Origin: Paraburkholderia silvatlantica
GTDB lineage: Bacteria > Pseudomonadota > Gammaproteobacteria > Burkholderiales > Burkholderiaceae
Reading direction: 5' to 3'
Assembly (NCBI RefSeq): GCF_003096715.1
Contig: NZ_QEOL01000007.1
Coordinates: 1 to 64,000 of the forward strand
Length of the DNA: 64,000 nt
Of the stretch, positions 1 through 9,175 are shown piece by piece. Within the stretch, counting starts at the first letter, position 1, and each line of letters opens with the position of its first letter. Under the pieces are notes generated by a model. The model was given only the letters and a program-made list of their open reading frames with translations, was not told the origin of the DNA and made no database searches. Made by a program: the position numbers and the translations under genes.

Positions 1-95
1 ATCGCGCCGAGATCTGGCGCCGCCACCTTCGCGAGCGAGCCGCCGAATTTGCCTACCGCCGTACGTGCGGCCGAAACGATCACAATGTCAGTCAT
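1..95 (-). CDS. phaA: Acetyl-CoA acetyltransferase, N-terminal fragment (runs off the left edge)
   Basis: Only the first 31 codons are in the window. They read MTDIVIVSAARTAVGKFGGS and continue, which is the characteristic N-terminus of biosynthetic thiolases that condense two acetyl-CoA into acetoacetyl-CoA. It starts 99 bases after the phaC stop on the same strand, so it should be the second gene of a phaCA(B) operon and feed PHB synthesis. The start is preceded by GGAGGATCTGGAA, a strong ribosome binding site. The active-site cysteines lie outside the window. The thiolase assignment is firm; the PhaA role rests on the neighbour. Confidence 0.85.
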   Translation of the reverse strand, partial: MTDIVIVSAARTAVGKFGGSLAKVAAPDLGA

Positions 96-194
96 TTCCA
101 GATCCTCCGGGCGGCTTGGTGGCGCGCCATGCGCCCCGCCCGTCAAGTTGTTAATCCGAATTCCGCAGCAAGCGTATCGAGCGCCCGAATCGCC

Positions 195-2192
195 TCAATC
201 GCGCTGCTGCACGTAACGCCCCGGCGCCGGCTCGATCTCGGGGAATTCCGCCGAGCCGGCTTGCGCACGCGGCTTCACCTTCTTGCCGCCATACTGATCG
301 AGCCATTCGGCCCAGGTCGGCCACCAGCTGCCGGGCTTCTCCTCGGCCGCAGCGAACCAGTCGTCGGCCTCTTCCGGCAGATGCTTCGCGTCGGCCTCGA
401 TGCTCCAGAAGCTGCGCTTGTTCTTCGACGCCGGGTTGATCACGCCCGCGATATGCCCCGACGCGCCAAGCACGAACTTCAGCGGCCCGGACAACAGCGG
501 CACCGACGCATACGCCGTGCGCCAGGGCACGATGTGATCCTCGCGCGAGCCGTAGATGAAAGTCGGCACGTCGATGCGCGAAAGATCCACTTCCTCGCCG
601 CACACCGTGAGCGCGCCCGGCTCACGCAGCTTGTTTTCCAGATACGTATTGCGCAGGTACCACGCGTACATCGGCCCCGGCAGGCTCGTCGAGTCGCTGT
701 TCCAGAACAGCAGGTCGAACGGCGCGGGCGTGCGGCCCTTCAGGTAATTATCGACGACGTAGTTCCAGACCAGATCGTTGGGCCGCAGGAACGAGAACGT
801 GTTCGCAAACTCGACGCCGCGCATGAGCCCCGGCGTACCGCCGTTCTTGCCGCCGATGGTCTGCTCGCGCATCTGCACGTGCGCTTCATCGACGAACACA
901 TCGAGCACGCCCGTGTCGCTGAAGTCGAGCATCGCGGTGAGCAGCGTCATCGACGCCGCGGGATGTTCGCCGCGCGCCGCCGCGACGGCCAGCGCCGTGG
1001 CGAGGAGCGTGCCGCCCACGCAAAAGCCGAGCGTGTTGATCTGCTCGCGCTCGCTGATGCTGCGCGTCGTCTCGATGGCCGTGAGCACGCCCTCCTCGAT
1101 GTAGTCGTCCCAGGAGCGGTCCGCGATCGACGCGTCGCCGTTGTGCCACGAGACGAGGAACACCTGCTGCCCCTGCTCCAGCGCATAGGCGACGAGCGAG
1201 TTCTCGGGCTGCAGGTCGAGGATGTAGTACTTGTTGATGCACGGCGGCACGATCAGAAGCGGCCGCTCGCGCACGGTAGCCGTGCGCGGCTTGTACTGGA
1301 TCAGCTGGAACAGCGCGTTCTCGAACACGACCGAACCTTCGGTGGTCGCGAGATTGCGGCCTACCACGAAGCGTGATTCGTCGGTCTGCGAAATCTTGCC
1401 GCGCGACAGGTCGCCGAGCAGGTTCATCACGCCCTGGCGCAAGCTCTCGCCCTGGGTTTCGAGCAAGGCGCTCTGCGCATCGGGATTGAGCGCGAGGAAG
1501 TTGCTCGGCGAGGCCGCCGCGGTCCACTGCTGCACGGCGAAGCGAATGCGCTCGCGTGTTTTCGGATCGGTATCGATCGCGTCGACCAGTTCATGCAGGT
1601 AGCGCGCGTTGAGCAGATACCACGCCGCCGTGAACGCGTAGGCGGGCGTGGCTTTCCAGGCGTCGGAACTGAAGCGCCGGTCCTTGAGCTCGGGCGCCTT
1701 GGGCGTGGTGTCGGTGGCCTGGCGCAGCAAGTCGAGCGCGTCGCGCGAGTACTCCGCCTGCAGATGCTGCAGCCGGGCAGGTTCGATCGATGCCGTGGGA
1801 AGCTTGAAACCTTCGAACGGGTTCGCGCCGCCGAACGGATTGGCTGCTCCGAACGGATTGGCTGCTCCGAACGGACTGCCGGCAGAGAACGGATTGCCCG
1901 CGGCGAAAGGATTGCCTGCGGCAAAAGGATTACCCGCGGCAAGAGGATTACCCGGCGCACCGTTGGCCGCCGGCGGCCACCAGTTGGCCGCGAGTCCCGC
2001 GAAGGGCGCTTGCTGCGCCGCGCCGCCCGTTTGCTGCGCAGCATTCAGGGCGCTCTTCCAGGCGTTCGTCCACGCGTCGAGATACTGCTGCATGCCGGCT
2101 GCGTCGGCAGCAAAAGGCGGATTGCCGCGCGTTGCACCATCAGTTGAAGCGCCCGTGCCCGGGGCAGTCTTGGAACGTTGAGATGCCGTCAT
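195..2192 (-). CDS. phaC: Class I polyhydroxyalkanoate synthase
   Basis: This 665-residue protein polymerises (R)-3-hydroxyacyl-CoA into polyester on the surface of storage granules. The PhaC box GFCVGG with the nucleophilic Cys lies near residue 390, the Asp near 546 (REDHIVPW) and the His near 579 (GASGHIAG). This is the full triad in an alpha/beta hydrolase fold. The length is somewhat above the usual 560-600 residues. The excess is an N-terminal Ala/Pro-rich segment with tandem NPF repeats at about residues 80-127. phaA follows directly. A sigma-70 promoter lies about 105 bases upstream. Confidence 0.97.
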   Translation of the reverse strand: MTASQRSKTAPGTGASTDGATRGNPPFAADAAGMQQYLDAWTNAWKSALNAAQQTGGAAQQAPFAGLAANWWPPAANGAPGNPLAAGNPFAAGNPFAAGNPFSAGSPFGAANPFGAANPFGGANPFEGFKLPTASIEPARLQHLQAEYSRDALDLLRQATDTTPKAPELKDRRFSSDAWKATPAYAFTAAWYLLNARYLHELVDAIDTDPKTRERIRFAVQQWTAAASPSNFLALNPDAQSALLETQGESLRQGVMNLLGDLSRGKISQTDESRFVVGRNLATTEGSVVFENALFQLIQYKPRTATVRERPLLIVPPCINKYYILDLQPENSLVAYALEQGQQVFLVSWHNGDASIADRSWDDYIEEGVLTAIETTRSISEREQINTLGFCVGGTLLATALAVAAARGEHPAASMTLLTAMLDFSDTGVLDVFVDEAHVQMREQTIGGKNGGTPGLMRGVEFANTFSFLRPNDLVWNYVVDNYLKGRTPAPFDLLFWNSDSTSLPGPMYAWYLRNTYLENKLREPGALTVCGEEVDLSRIDVPTFIYGSREDHIVPWRTAYASVPLLSGPLKFVLGASGHIAGVINPASKNKRSFWSIEADAKHLPEEADDWFAAAEEKPGSWWPTWAEWLDQYGGKKVKPRAQAGSAEFPEIEPAPGRYVQQRD
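1810..1955 (-). repeat. Tandem NPF-coding repeat inside phaC
   Basis: About seven copies of a 15-18 bp unit encode (A/S)(A/G)(G/A)NPF-type motifs in the N-terminal domain of PhaC. The units differ slightly (AAGNPF, SAGSPF, GAANPF, GGANPF) and all keep the reading frame. The region is predicted to be disordered and is not part of the catalytic fold. Copy number could vary between strains by slippage. Confidence 0.85.
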
Positions 2193-2602
2193 GCCTGCTT
2201 TTGACCGATGTGTCCCGAGGGACTGGTTGAGAGGCAGGTGGTACGCATACGGTCGCCGTTGCGGCGCTCGTCACGACCTGTCCCGTGGGTGAAGGACATT
2301 CTTGCTCCCCATTGCAAAGCGTGTCAATGCTTGTGCCCGATTTTGCCGCGCTGCGATATTTTTTTAATTATCGTTTTCCCGATGTAATCAATTGTTTAAC
2401 TGCCGCGACACATTGCTGTGCAGTCTGGAGCACGAAAATCTGCCGTGGCGGCAAGCGCTTGCAGTGCAAAACGGGAATCGGGGAACCAGTGCGCCGCGAG
2501 TGGCGCGCAGCGCGTTGCGGGAATAGCTGCGCTGCAACATAAAATCGTCCCGATCCCAACTCGCCGCCCCGCTGCATCACGGCGGCGGCAGGGCATGGCA
2601 AA
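2193..2602. other. Intergenic region phaC/pgeF
   Basis: This 410-base stretch lies between two minus-strand genes. It holds the phaC leader and promoter near phaC. From about 2360 to 2400 there is an AT-rich patch (runs of T and A, unusual for this genome) just upstream of the -35, possibly an UP-like or regulator-binding element. No credible ORF was seen. Confidence 0.6.
2298..2327 (-). promoter_or_regulatory. Sigma-70 promoter of phaC
   Basis: Read on the minus strand, a perfect -35 TTGACA (2327-2322) is separated by 18 bases from a -10 AAGAAT (2303-2298). The spacing and -10 resemble the phaC promoter known from Ralstonia eutropha (Cupriavidus necator), TTGACA-18-AACAAT. This gives a leader of about 100 bases ahead of the phaC ATG. 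Confidence 0.7.
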
Positions 2603-3472
2603 TCAGGGATTGAGCCAGATCAGCGCGGCCATGCGGCCGGTGACGCGATCGCGCCGGTACGAGTAGAAGCGCTCGCGCTGTGTGACCGTGCACAGGTCGC
2701 CGCCGCTCACGTGGCGCACGCCGAGCGTATCGAGCCGCAGCCGCGCGAGCGCGGGAAGATCGGCAAGGTACTTGCCGCTCGCTTCGGGGCGCGCCACGAA
2801 GGCCGCCGCGGTGGCGGCGCGATGCGCATCGCGCCGTGCCGCGTCGACGTGCTCCACATGGGTCATGAACGCGTCGCGCACGTCGGTGCCGACCTCGAAG
2901 GCCGTGGGCCCGATCGCGGGGCCGAGGTACGCATGCAGGTCGGCCGTCGCACAGCCCGCGAGCGCCGCGACGCGCTCGGCCGTGCGCTCGATGACGCCGG
3001 CGGCCAGGCCGCGCCAGCCCGCGTGCGCGGCGCCTACGGCGCGTCCCTCGCCGTCGCACAGCAAGACGGGCATGCAGTCGGCCACCATCACCGTGCAGGC
3101 GATGCCGGGCTCGGCGGTCACGCTCGCATCGGCTTCGAGCGGGGCGCCCGCGCGCGCAGCGGCAAGCGCCTGCGCGGCGTCGACCACGACGGGACCGTGG
3201 ATCTGCTTGAGCCACGCGGCCGGCACGCCCGCATGCGCGAGCAGCCGCTCGCGGTTCGCCTCGACGTGCGCGAGATCGTCGCCGGAGCCGCGGCCGAGAT
3301 TCAGGCCGCCGGGGAAATCCACGCCCTCACCGCCCTGCGCGGCCTGCCAACGCCCGAACGGCGGCTCGCTCACACCGCCGTCGCGCGTCGTCACCAGGGC
3401 GCGCACGCGCGGCGAAACCTGCCAGTCGGGATGCAGCAAATCGTCGGATGTCAGTGCCGGGCAGGTCGTCAT
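2603..3472 (-). CDS. pgeF: Peptidoglycan editing factor / multicopper laccase-domain protein
   Basis: This 289-residue member of the YfiH/PgeF (DUF152) family removes wrongly incorporated amino acids from peptidoglycan precursors in E. coli. Other members have been reported as laccase-like or purine-nucleoside-active enzymes. The metal-site motifs are visible: [13 protein letters not shown] at about residues 125-137 and HAGWRGL at about 149-155. It overlaps rluD by ATGA (3469-3472), so the two are translationally coupled. The rluD-pgeF pairing is common in proteobacteria. Confidence 0.9.
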   Translation of the reverse strand: MTTCPALTSDDLLHPDWQVSPRVRALVTTRDGGVSEPPFGRWQAAQGGEGVDFPGGLNLGRGSGDDLAHVEANRERLLAHAGVPAAWLKQIHGPVVVDAAQALAAARAGAPLEADASVTAEPGIACTVMVADCMPVLLCDGEGRAVGAAHAGWRGLAAGVIERTAERVAALAGCATADLHAYLGPAIGPTAFEVGTDVRDAFMTHVEHVDAARRDAHRAATAAAFVARPEASGKYLADLPALARLRLDTLGVRHVSGGDLCTVTQRERFYSYRRDRVTGRMAALIWLNP

Positions 3473-4728
3473 GCGTGCTTGTCCTCGTCTTGCTCGTCTT
3501 GCTCGTCTTGCTCGTCTTGCTCATCGCCGACTTCGTCTTCGTCGTCTTCGTAATCTTCCTCGTCGCTGCCGATCACGTAGCCTTCGTCGGTGTAGGCGCT
3601 GTCGAACATGTCTTCATCGAAGCCGGCTCCGTCCTCGTCTTCCTCGCCGCCGAAGCCGAGGGCCTCGATCAGCGCGTCCAGATCGTCGGGCACTTCGGCG
3701 CGCCATTGCATCGTGCGGCCCGTGACCGGATGAACGAGGCCGAGGCGCCACGCGTGCAGCGCCTGGCGCGCGAAGCCGTCGGGCAGGGCCGCGACCGAGC
3801 GCTTGCCGCGCGCGTGACCGTACACCGGATCGCCCAGCAACGGATGGCCGACGTGCGCGCAGTGCACACGAATCTGGTGGGTGCGCCCCGTTTCGAGGTC
3901 GCAATGAATGGCGCTCACGGGCTGGTTGTGCCAGAGCGTCTTGTCGATGCGCCGGAAGTGCGTGCGCGCGGGCTTGCCCGAAGCGCCCTTCACCACCGCC
4001 ATGCGCGTACGCTCGCGCGGGTCGCGGCCGATGGGCGCGTCGATGGTGCCTTCGTCGGCCATGTTGCCCCACACGAGCGCGAGATAGCGGCGCTTGACCG
4101 TGCGCGCCTGCAGCTGGCGCACGAGGTCGGTCTGCGCCTGGAGTGTGCGCGCGACGACCATCAGCCCGGACGTTTCCTTGTCGAGCCGATGGACGATCCC
4201 GGCGCGCGGCAGACCCGCCGCGGCTTCGCCATAGCGATGCAGGAGACCGTTGAGGAGCGTGCCGCTCCAGTTGCCCGCGGCCGGATGCACGACGAGCCCG
4301 GCGGGCTTGTTGATCACGACGATGGCGTCGTCCTCGTAGACGATGTCGAGCGGCACCGGCTCGGGCGTGAACGCGAGCTGCTCGGGCAGGAGGTCCGGCA
4401 CGAGCTCGATGGTCGCGCCGAGCGGCACCGGCTGGCGCACCTTGGCCGGCTTGCCGTCCACGCGCACGCGCTGCTCCTCGATCCAGCCCTGCAAACGGCT
4501 GCGTGAGAATTCCGGAAATACTCTGGCGAGCACCTTGTCGAGCCGCTCGCCTGCCAGCTCATCTGGCACCTGAACCGAGCGCGGCGCTTCGCCGCCGCGC
4601 TCGCCTGCGAGTTCGTCGTCGAGCGCCTCACCGGCGGCTGCGTCATCGGGTGCATCGCCCAGGCTATAATCTCTGATGCTGTTTTGGGCGCCGGGAGCGC
4701 CGGCCCCCGGAATAACTGTACGGGTCAT
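3469..4728 (-). CDS. rluD: 23S rRNA pseudouridine synthase RluD family
   Basis: This 419-residue protein isomerises uridines in helix 69 of 23S rRNA. An N-terminal S4 RNA-binding domain (about residues 58-115) is followed by the RluA-type catalytic domain with HRLDKETSG near residue 181, where the Asp is the nucleophile. It is about 90 residues longer than E. coli RluD. The extra parts are a disordered N-terminal 50 residues and a C-terminal tail of about 60 residues dominated by Asp and Glu, ending in repeated QDE units. The N-terminal coding part overlaps the probable bamD promoter, so the true start could lie further in, although no better internal ATG is evident. Confidence 0.92.
   Translation of the reverse strand: MTRTVIPGAGAPGAQNSIRDYSLGDAPDDAAAGEALDDELAGERGGEAPRSVQVPDELAGERLDKVLARVFPEFSRSRLQGWIEEQRVRVDGKPAKVRQPVPLGATIELVPDLLPEQLAFTPEPVPLDIVYEDDAIVVINKPAGLVVHPAAGNWSGTLLNGLLHRYGEAAAGLPRAGIVHRLDKETSGLMVVARTLQAQTDLVRQLQARTVKRRYLALVWGNMADEGTIDAPIGRDPRERTRMAVVKGASGKPARTHFRRIDKTLWHNQPVSAIHCDLETGRTHQIRVHCAHVGHPLLGDPVYGHARGKRSVAALPDGFARQALHAWRLGLVHPVTGRTMQWRAEVPDDLDALIEALGFGGEEDEDGAGFDEDMFDSAYTDEGYVIGSDEEDYEDDEDEVGDEQDEQDEQDEQDEDKHA
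3478..3535 (-). repeat. 9-bp tandem repeat encoding the acidic tail of RluD
   Basis: The unit CTCGTCTTG (plus strand) is repeated about four times with near copies on either side. It encodes (D)EQ repeats at the C-terminus of RluD. The unit length is a multiple of three, so slippage would change tail length and not the frame. Confidence 0.8.
4642..4670 (+). promoter_or_regulatory. Possible bamD promoter
   Basis: A perfect TATAAT (4665-4670) sits 100 bases upstream of the bamD start. The matching -35 position (GTCATC, 17-base spacing) is poor. It lies inside the 5' coding part of the divergent rluD, so transcription of the two genes probably overlaps. Confidence 0.4.
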
Positions 4729-4769
4729 TGAGTCTGGGTCACCTGTGGACCTGAAGCTGGACTGGATAA

Positions 4770-5666
4770 ATGCGAGCCTTGAACACGATTACGAAACTGG
4801 CCCAACACACGATGGCCCGAAACGCAATGCGCGCGACGCGAGCCAACACGCTCGGCAAGATTGGCAACATCATTCGACTTGCTGCCTGCGGCGCGGCGCT
4901 CGCCGTGGTCGCGGCCTGCCACGGCCTGCCGGAAAAGACCGACGAAACAGCAGCGTGGAACAACAACAAATTATATACGGAGGCCCAGGACGCGCTCTCC
5001 GGCGGCGACTGGGGCAAGTGCGCGAAATACTTCGAAGCGCTCCAGGGCCGCGACCCGTTCGGCCACTTCGCCCAGCAGGCGCAGATCAACGTGGCCTACT
5101 GCAACTGGAAGGACAACGAGAACGACGCCGCCGACCAGGCGATCAACCGCTTCATCCAGCTGCACCCGGATCACCCGGACATTGCCTACGCGTACTACCT
5201 CAAGGGCATGATCCACTTCAACGACGACCTGGGCCTGTTCGGCCGCTTCTCGGGCCAGGACATGAGCGAGCGCGACCCGAAGTCGCTGCGCGAGTCGTAT
5301 GACGCGTTCAAGGTGGTCGTCGACAAGTATCCGCAGAGCAAATACGCGCCGGACGCCGCCCAGCGCATGCGCTACATCGTGAACGCACTCGCTTCGCACG
5401 AAGTGCACGCGGCGGACTACTACTATCGCCGCGGCGCCTATGTGGCGGCCATCAACCGCGCGCAGCTCGCGATCCAGGACTACAAGAGCGCGCCCGCAAT
5501 CGAAGACGCGCTGCACATCATGATCCTGTCGTACCAGAAGCTCGATCAGCCGCAGCTCGCCGAAGACACGCGCCGCGTGCTCGCCGGCACCTTCCCGGAC
5601 AGCCCGTACATCACCGGTCACGCGCGCCCCGGCAAGGAGAACAAGTCCTGGTGGCAGATCTGGTGA
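4770..5666 (+). CDS. bamD: Outer membrane protein assembly factor BamD (lipoprotein)
   Basis: BamD is the essential TPR-type lipoprotein of the BAM complex, which inserts beta-barrels into the outer membrane. A lipobox AVVAAC places the lipidated Cys at residue 50, after a hydrophobic stretch. The mature part then has the typical tetratricopeptide helices ([35 protein letters not shown]). The signal is long if translation starts at 4770; Met codons at 4812 or 4827 would give a more usual signal of 31-36 residues. A strong terminator follows. It is divergent from rluD. Confidence 0.93.
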   Translation: MRALNTITKLAQHTMARNAMRATRANTLGKIGNIIRLAACGAALAVVAACHGLPEKTDETAAWNNNKLYTEAQDALSGGDWGKCAKYFEALQGRDPFGHFAQQAQINVAYCNWKDNENDAADQAINRFIQLHPDHPDIAYAYYLKGMIHFNDDLGLFGRFSGQDMSERDPKSLRESYDAFKVVVDKYPQSKYAPDAAQRMRYIVNALASHEVHAADYYYRRGAYVAAINRAQLAIQDYKSAPAIEDALHIMILSYQKLDQPQLAEDTRRVLAGTFPDSPYITGHARPGKENKSWWQIW

Positions 5667-5701
5667 TCGCCGCGCCTCCCCTGCGAGGCACACTGAAACG
5701 C

Positions 5702-5733
5702 AAAACGCCACGGTTCTCCGTGGCGTTTTTTTT
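5702..5733 (+). terminator. Rho-independent terminator after bamD
   Basis: The hairpin AACGCCACGG-TTCT-CCGTGGCGTT is followed by a run of T. The flanking A run makes it potentially bidirectional, so it may also serve the convergent rlmD gene. Confidence 0.9.
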
Positions 5734-5782
5734 GCTTCAGCAGCAGCGCAGGCTATACGCGCCTGTGCTGCCGCCGGCCTGA

Positions 5783-7252
5783 TCAATCGCGCTCGAACAG
5801 CGCAATCGATTCCACGTGCGACGTATGCGGGAACATGTTGACCACGCCCGCCCCCTTCAGGCGGTAGCCGGCCTCGTTGACGAGGACACCCGCATCGCGC
5901 GCCAGCGTCGCGGGACTGCACGACACGTAGACGATGCGTCTGGGCAGCGGGCCATTGCCGCTCTGCGCAATTTTCGCGAGCGCCTGGGAAACGGCGAACG
6001 CACCTTCGCGCGGCGGGTCGACCAGGAACTTGTCGAAGTGGCCGAGCGCGCGGATGTCGTCTGCGGTGACCTCGAACAGGTTGCGGCACGCAAACGACGT
6101 GTGGCCGTCCACGCCATTGGCACGCGCATTTTCGAGTGCGCGGGCCGTCAGCGTATCGCTGCCTTCGATCCCCACCACTTCACGCGCGAGACGCGCGAGC
6201 GGCAACGTGAAGTTGCCGATGCCGCAGAACAGATCGAGCACGCGGTCGCCCGGCTCCGGCGCGAGCAGGCGCAACGCGCGGCCCACCAGCACGCGGTTGA
6301 TCTGGTGATTGACCTGGGTGAAGTCCGTCGGCTTGAACGGCATGCGAATGCCGTATTCGGGCAGCGTGTAGTCCAGCGCCTTGTCGAGCGGATAGAACGG
6401 GAACACCGTGTCCGGGCCCTTCGGCTGCAGCCAGAACTGGACGTTGTGCTCGTGCGCGAACGCGCGCAGCAGGTCTTCGTCGGCGGCCGTGAGCGGCTCG
6501 AGAATACGCAGCACGAGCGCCGTCACGCTCGAGCCCACGGCCAGCTCGATCTGCGGCATACGATCGCGAATCGACAGCGCGGTCACCAGATGGCGCAGCG
6601 GCACGAGCATTGCCGAGACGTTCGGCGGCAGCACTTCGCAGCTCGTCATGTCGGCCACGTAGCTGCTCTTCCTCTCGTGGAAGCCGACCAGCACGCCTCC
6701 CTTCTTCGGCACATTGCGCACCGTGAGGCGCGCACGATAGCGGTAGCCCCACGACGGCCCGTGAATCGGCCGGAACATCGTCTCCGCACGCACCTTCGAG
6801 AGGTGCATGAGATTATCCTCGAGCACGCGTTGCTTGACGGCGATCTGCGCGCGCACGTCGAGGTGCTGCATCGAGCAGCCGCCGCAGGTGCCGAAGAACG
6901 CGCACTGCGGCTTCGTGCGGATCGCACTCTCGCGCAGCACGTCGACCACCTGCGCCTGTTCGAACGTGGGCTTCTTGCGGTAGCTGAGGTAGGTCACGCG
7001 CTCGCCCGGCAACGCACCCTCGACGAAGATCACCTTGCCGGGCTCGCCCGTCTCGGTCACGGTGCGGCCGACGCCGCGGGCCTCCATGTCGAGCGACTCG
7101 ATCTCGAGAATGGGGGCATGAGCGACCGAAGCTTCGACGGCGGCGCGCTTTTCGGCGCGGCGCTCGCGCTTGCTGCGCTTTTTCGGGGGCGTGAACGGCA
7201 TAGGCTCGGCCTGGACAGGCTCGGCGTGAGGGTCGGGGGCAGCTTGAGACAC
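5783..7252 (-). CDS. rlmD: 23S rRNA (uracil(1939)-C5)-methyltransferase
   Basis: RlmD (RumA) makes m5U1939 in 23S rRNA using SAM. The protein has an N-terminal TRAM-like domain, a 4Fe-4S cluster motif ([10 protein letters not shown] plus an earlier Cys), the SAM-binding motif [16 protein letters not shown], and the catalytic Cys in [13 protein letters not shown] chose the GTG at 7252 (489 residues) because AGGAA lies 8-9 bases before it. The open frame continues upstream without a good start, and an ATG at 7201 lacks a ribosome binding site. The N-terminal 30 residues after the ATG are very basic ([15 protein letters not shown]), which suits RNA binding. Confidence 0.93.
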   Translation of the reverse strand: MSQAAPDPHAEPVQAEPMPFTPPKKRSKRERRAEKRAAVEASVAHAPILEIESLDMEARGVGRTVTETGEPGKVIFVEGALPGERVTYLSYRKKPTFEQAQVVDVLRESAIRTKPQCAFFGTCGGCSMQHLDVRAQIAVKQRVLEDNLMHLSKVRAETMFRPIHGPSWGYRYRARLTVRNVPKKGGVLVGFHERKSSYVADMTSCEVLPPNVSAMLVPLRHLVTALSIRDRMPQIELAVGSSVTALVLRILEPLTAADEDLLRAFAHEHNVQFWLQPKGPDTVFPFYPLDKALDYTLPEYGIRMPFKPTDFTQVNHQINRVLVGRALRLLAPEPGDRVLDLFCGIGNFTLPLARLAREVVGIEGSDTLTARALENARANGVDGHTSFACRNLFEVTADDIRALGHFDKFLVDPPREGAFAVSQALAKIAQSGNGPLPRRIVYVSCSPATLARDAGVLVNEAGYRLKGAGVVNMFPHTSHVESIALFERD

Positions 7253-7479
7253 CAGCGGATTCCTGACTGACGATGAGTGAATGGTGGGCGAAGGCGAGAT
7301 TGTAGTCGAAGTCGGCGCCCGCGCTTCGCCGCTGCCGTTTTCAGACTGGTTCGATCGTGCGCGCTGCGCCCCGTATGCGCCGCTGCCATCGCATTCGTCA
7401 GACAACGCGCCGGGAGAAACCAGGCTAGGGTTAAACGTGCGTGCGCGAATCGCCGCCGCGCCATGCGAGGAGCGTGCAG

Positions 7480-8361
7480 ATGAAACTGGTGAGCTGGAAT
7501 GTGCAGTGGGGGCGCGACGCTTCCGGCGTCGTCGATCTCGCGCGCACGGTGCGCGAGGCCCGGCGCCTCGCCGACTTCGACGTGCTGTGCCTGCAGGAGA
7601 TCACGCGCGGCTTCCGGGCGCTGCCGGGTGGACCCGGCGACGACCAGTTCGCCGAACTGCGCTCACTGCTGCCGGGCTACACGGTCATCGAAGCCATCGG
7701 CGCCGACTTGCCCGCGCCGCGTGACGCGCAAGCCTCCAGTCAAGGCACCGCGCAGATGCCGCGCCGCCAGTTCGGCAACGCGCTCGCCACACGCTTGCCC
7801 CTCGCGCAGGTTTTTCGCCACGCTCTGCCGTGGCCCGCCGACTCCACCGCGCCCTCGATGCAACGCGTCGCACTCGAAGCCGTGCTCGACACGCCGGGCG
7901 GCGCGCTGCGCGTGCTGGTCACGCATCTGGAGTTCTACTCGCTGCGCCAGCGGCTCGCGCAAGTGGACGAGTTGCGGCGCCTGCAGCAGGAAGCCGCCGA
8001 TCACGCCGCGCATCCCGCGCCCGCCGAAAACGATGTGGGTCCGTTCGCCCGCACCGCGCGCCCGTTATCCGCGATCGTCTGCGGCGACTTCAACAGCGCA
8101 TGGGGCAGTGAGGCGTACACACGGATGCTCGAACCGCTCGCGGGCAGCCCCGCGTTCATCGACGCGTGGAGCGCGCTGCATGCGGGCGCGACGCCGCCGC
8201 CCACGGCCGGCGTCTACGACACGCAACAATGGTCGGACGGTCCGCTCGCGTGCGACTTCGTCTTCGTTACGGAGGATTTGCGCTCACGCTTGCGAAGCTG
8301 TGAGATTGACGGCGCGACCCAGGCTTCGGATCATCAGCCGATCGTGCTCGAACTGGGGTGA
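7480..8361 (+). CDS. Endonuclease/exonuclease/phosphatase family protein
   Basis: This 293-residue protein has the fold of exonuclease III and DNase I. Visible motifs are SWNVQWG at the N-terminus, a metal-binding Glu in CLQEI (about residue 40), [10 protein letters not shown] (about 205-215) and a C-terminal [11 protein letters not shown]. It could act on nucleic acid or on a phosphoester; the sequence does not decide the substrate. The start is supported by GAGGAG eight bases upstream. It lies between divergent rlmD and a convergent exonuclease-like gene. Confidence 0.85.
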   Translation: MKLVSWNVQWGRDASGVVDLARTVREARRLADFDVLCLQEITRGFRALPGGPGDDQFAELRSLLPGYTVIEAIGADLPAPRDAQASSQGTAQMPRRQFGNALATRLPLAQVFRHALPWPADSTAPSMQRVALEAVLDTPGGALRVLVTHLEFYSLRQRLAQVDELRRLQQEAADHAAHPAPAENDVGPFARTARPLSAIVCGDFNSAWGSEAYTRMLEPLAGSPAFIDAWSALHAGATPPPTAGVYDTQQWSDGPLACDFVFVTEDLRSRLRSCEIDGATQASDHQPIVLELG

Positions 8362-8376
8362 GAGACCAAGCCGTGC

Positions 8377-9156
8377 CTAGCTCGCGAACGCCTTGAGATA
8401 CTCGCCCCAATGCGGCGCGGTTTCTGCGGCGAGCGACTGCTTCACGAACTCGATCTCATCCGCATATTCGCGCTCCGTGAAACCGCCGCGCATCATCTGA
8501 AACCGGCAATAAAGCAGATACGTGTTGACCACGTCGGTTTCGCAGTAGTTGCGGATCTCCTCGATGCGGCCTTCCTGAAACGCGCTCCATACCTGGCCGC
8601 CGTCCATGCCGAGCTTGCCCGGAAAGCCGCAGAGCTTCGCGAGCGCGTCGAGCGGCGCGCTCGCGCGCGGCTGGTACATCGCCAGCAGGTCCATCAGATC
8701 GGTGTGGCGCGTGTGGTAGCGGCTGATGTAGTTGTTCCACTTGAACTCGCGATCCGCATCGCCCATTTCCCAGTAGCGCAGCGCGCGAATGCCGTGCACG
8801 AGCGCGCGATAGTGCAGCACCGGCAAGTCGAAGCCGCCGCCGTTCCACGAAACGAGCTGCGGCGAATACTTCTCGATCGTACGGAAGAACGAATCGATCA
8901 GGCGCGCCTCGCCGTCTTCGGGCGTGCCGAGCGAGCGCACGCGAAAGCCCTGGCCGTCGCGAAACACGCAGGAGATCGCGGCGATGCGCTGCAAGTGGTG
9001 CGGCAGGAAATCGCTGCCGGTTTTCTCGCGGCGCGCGGCGAAGGCGTGCTCTGCCACTTCGGTGTCGGTGAGCGTGGCGGGCAGATCTTCGAGACGGCGA
9101 ATGCCGTCGACATCGGGAATCGTCTCGATATCGAATACGAGTACAGGAACTGTCAT
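8377..9156 (-). CDS. 3'-5' exonuclease, PolB-exonuclease-like (DnaQ fold)
   Basis: This 259-residue stand-alone exonuclease domain is related to the proofreading domain of family B polymerases. The ExoI motif is VFDIETIPD at residues 7-15, ExoII is at VSWNGGGFDLPVL (about 101-113) and ExoIII is at CETDVVNTYLL (about 203-213). The family is widespread in proteobacteria, and I know of no settled physiological role for it. It follows rpoS by 19 bases on the same strand and may be read through from it. Confidence 0.85.
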   Translation of the reverse strand: MTVPVLVFDIETIPDVDGIRRLEDLPATLTDTEVAEHAFAARREKTGSDFLPHHLQRIAAISCVFRDGQGFRVRSLGTPEDGEARLIDSFFRTIEKYSPQLVSWNGGGFDLPVLHYRALVHGIRALRYWEMGDADREFKWNNYISRYHTRHTDLMDLLAMYQPRASAPLDALAKLCGFPGKLGMDGGQVWSAFQEGRIEEIRNYCETDVVNTYLLYCRFQMMRGGFTEREYADEIEFVKQSLAAETAPHWGEYLKAFAS

Positions 9157-9175
9157 TCAGATGGACTGCGAGGGT

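Noticed and set aside
1810..1955. Tandem repeats as a possible CRISPR array
   Set aside because: Units are 15-18 bp, contiguous, without spacers, and in frame within phaC. The same applies to the repeats in rluD and pcm.
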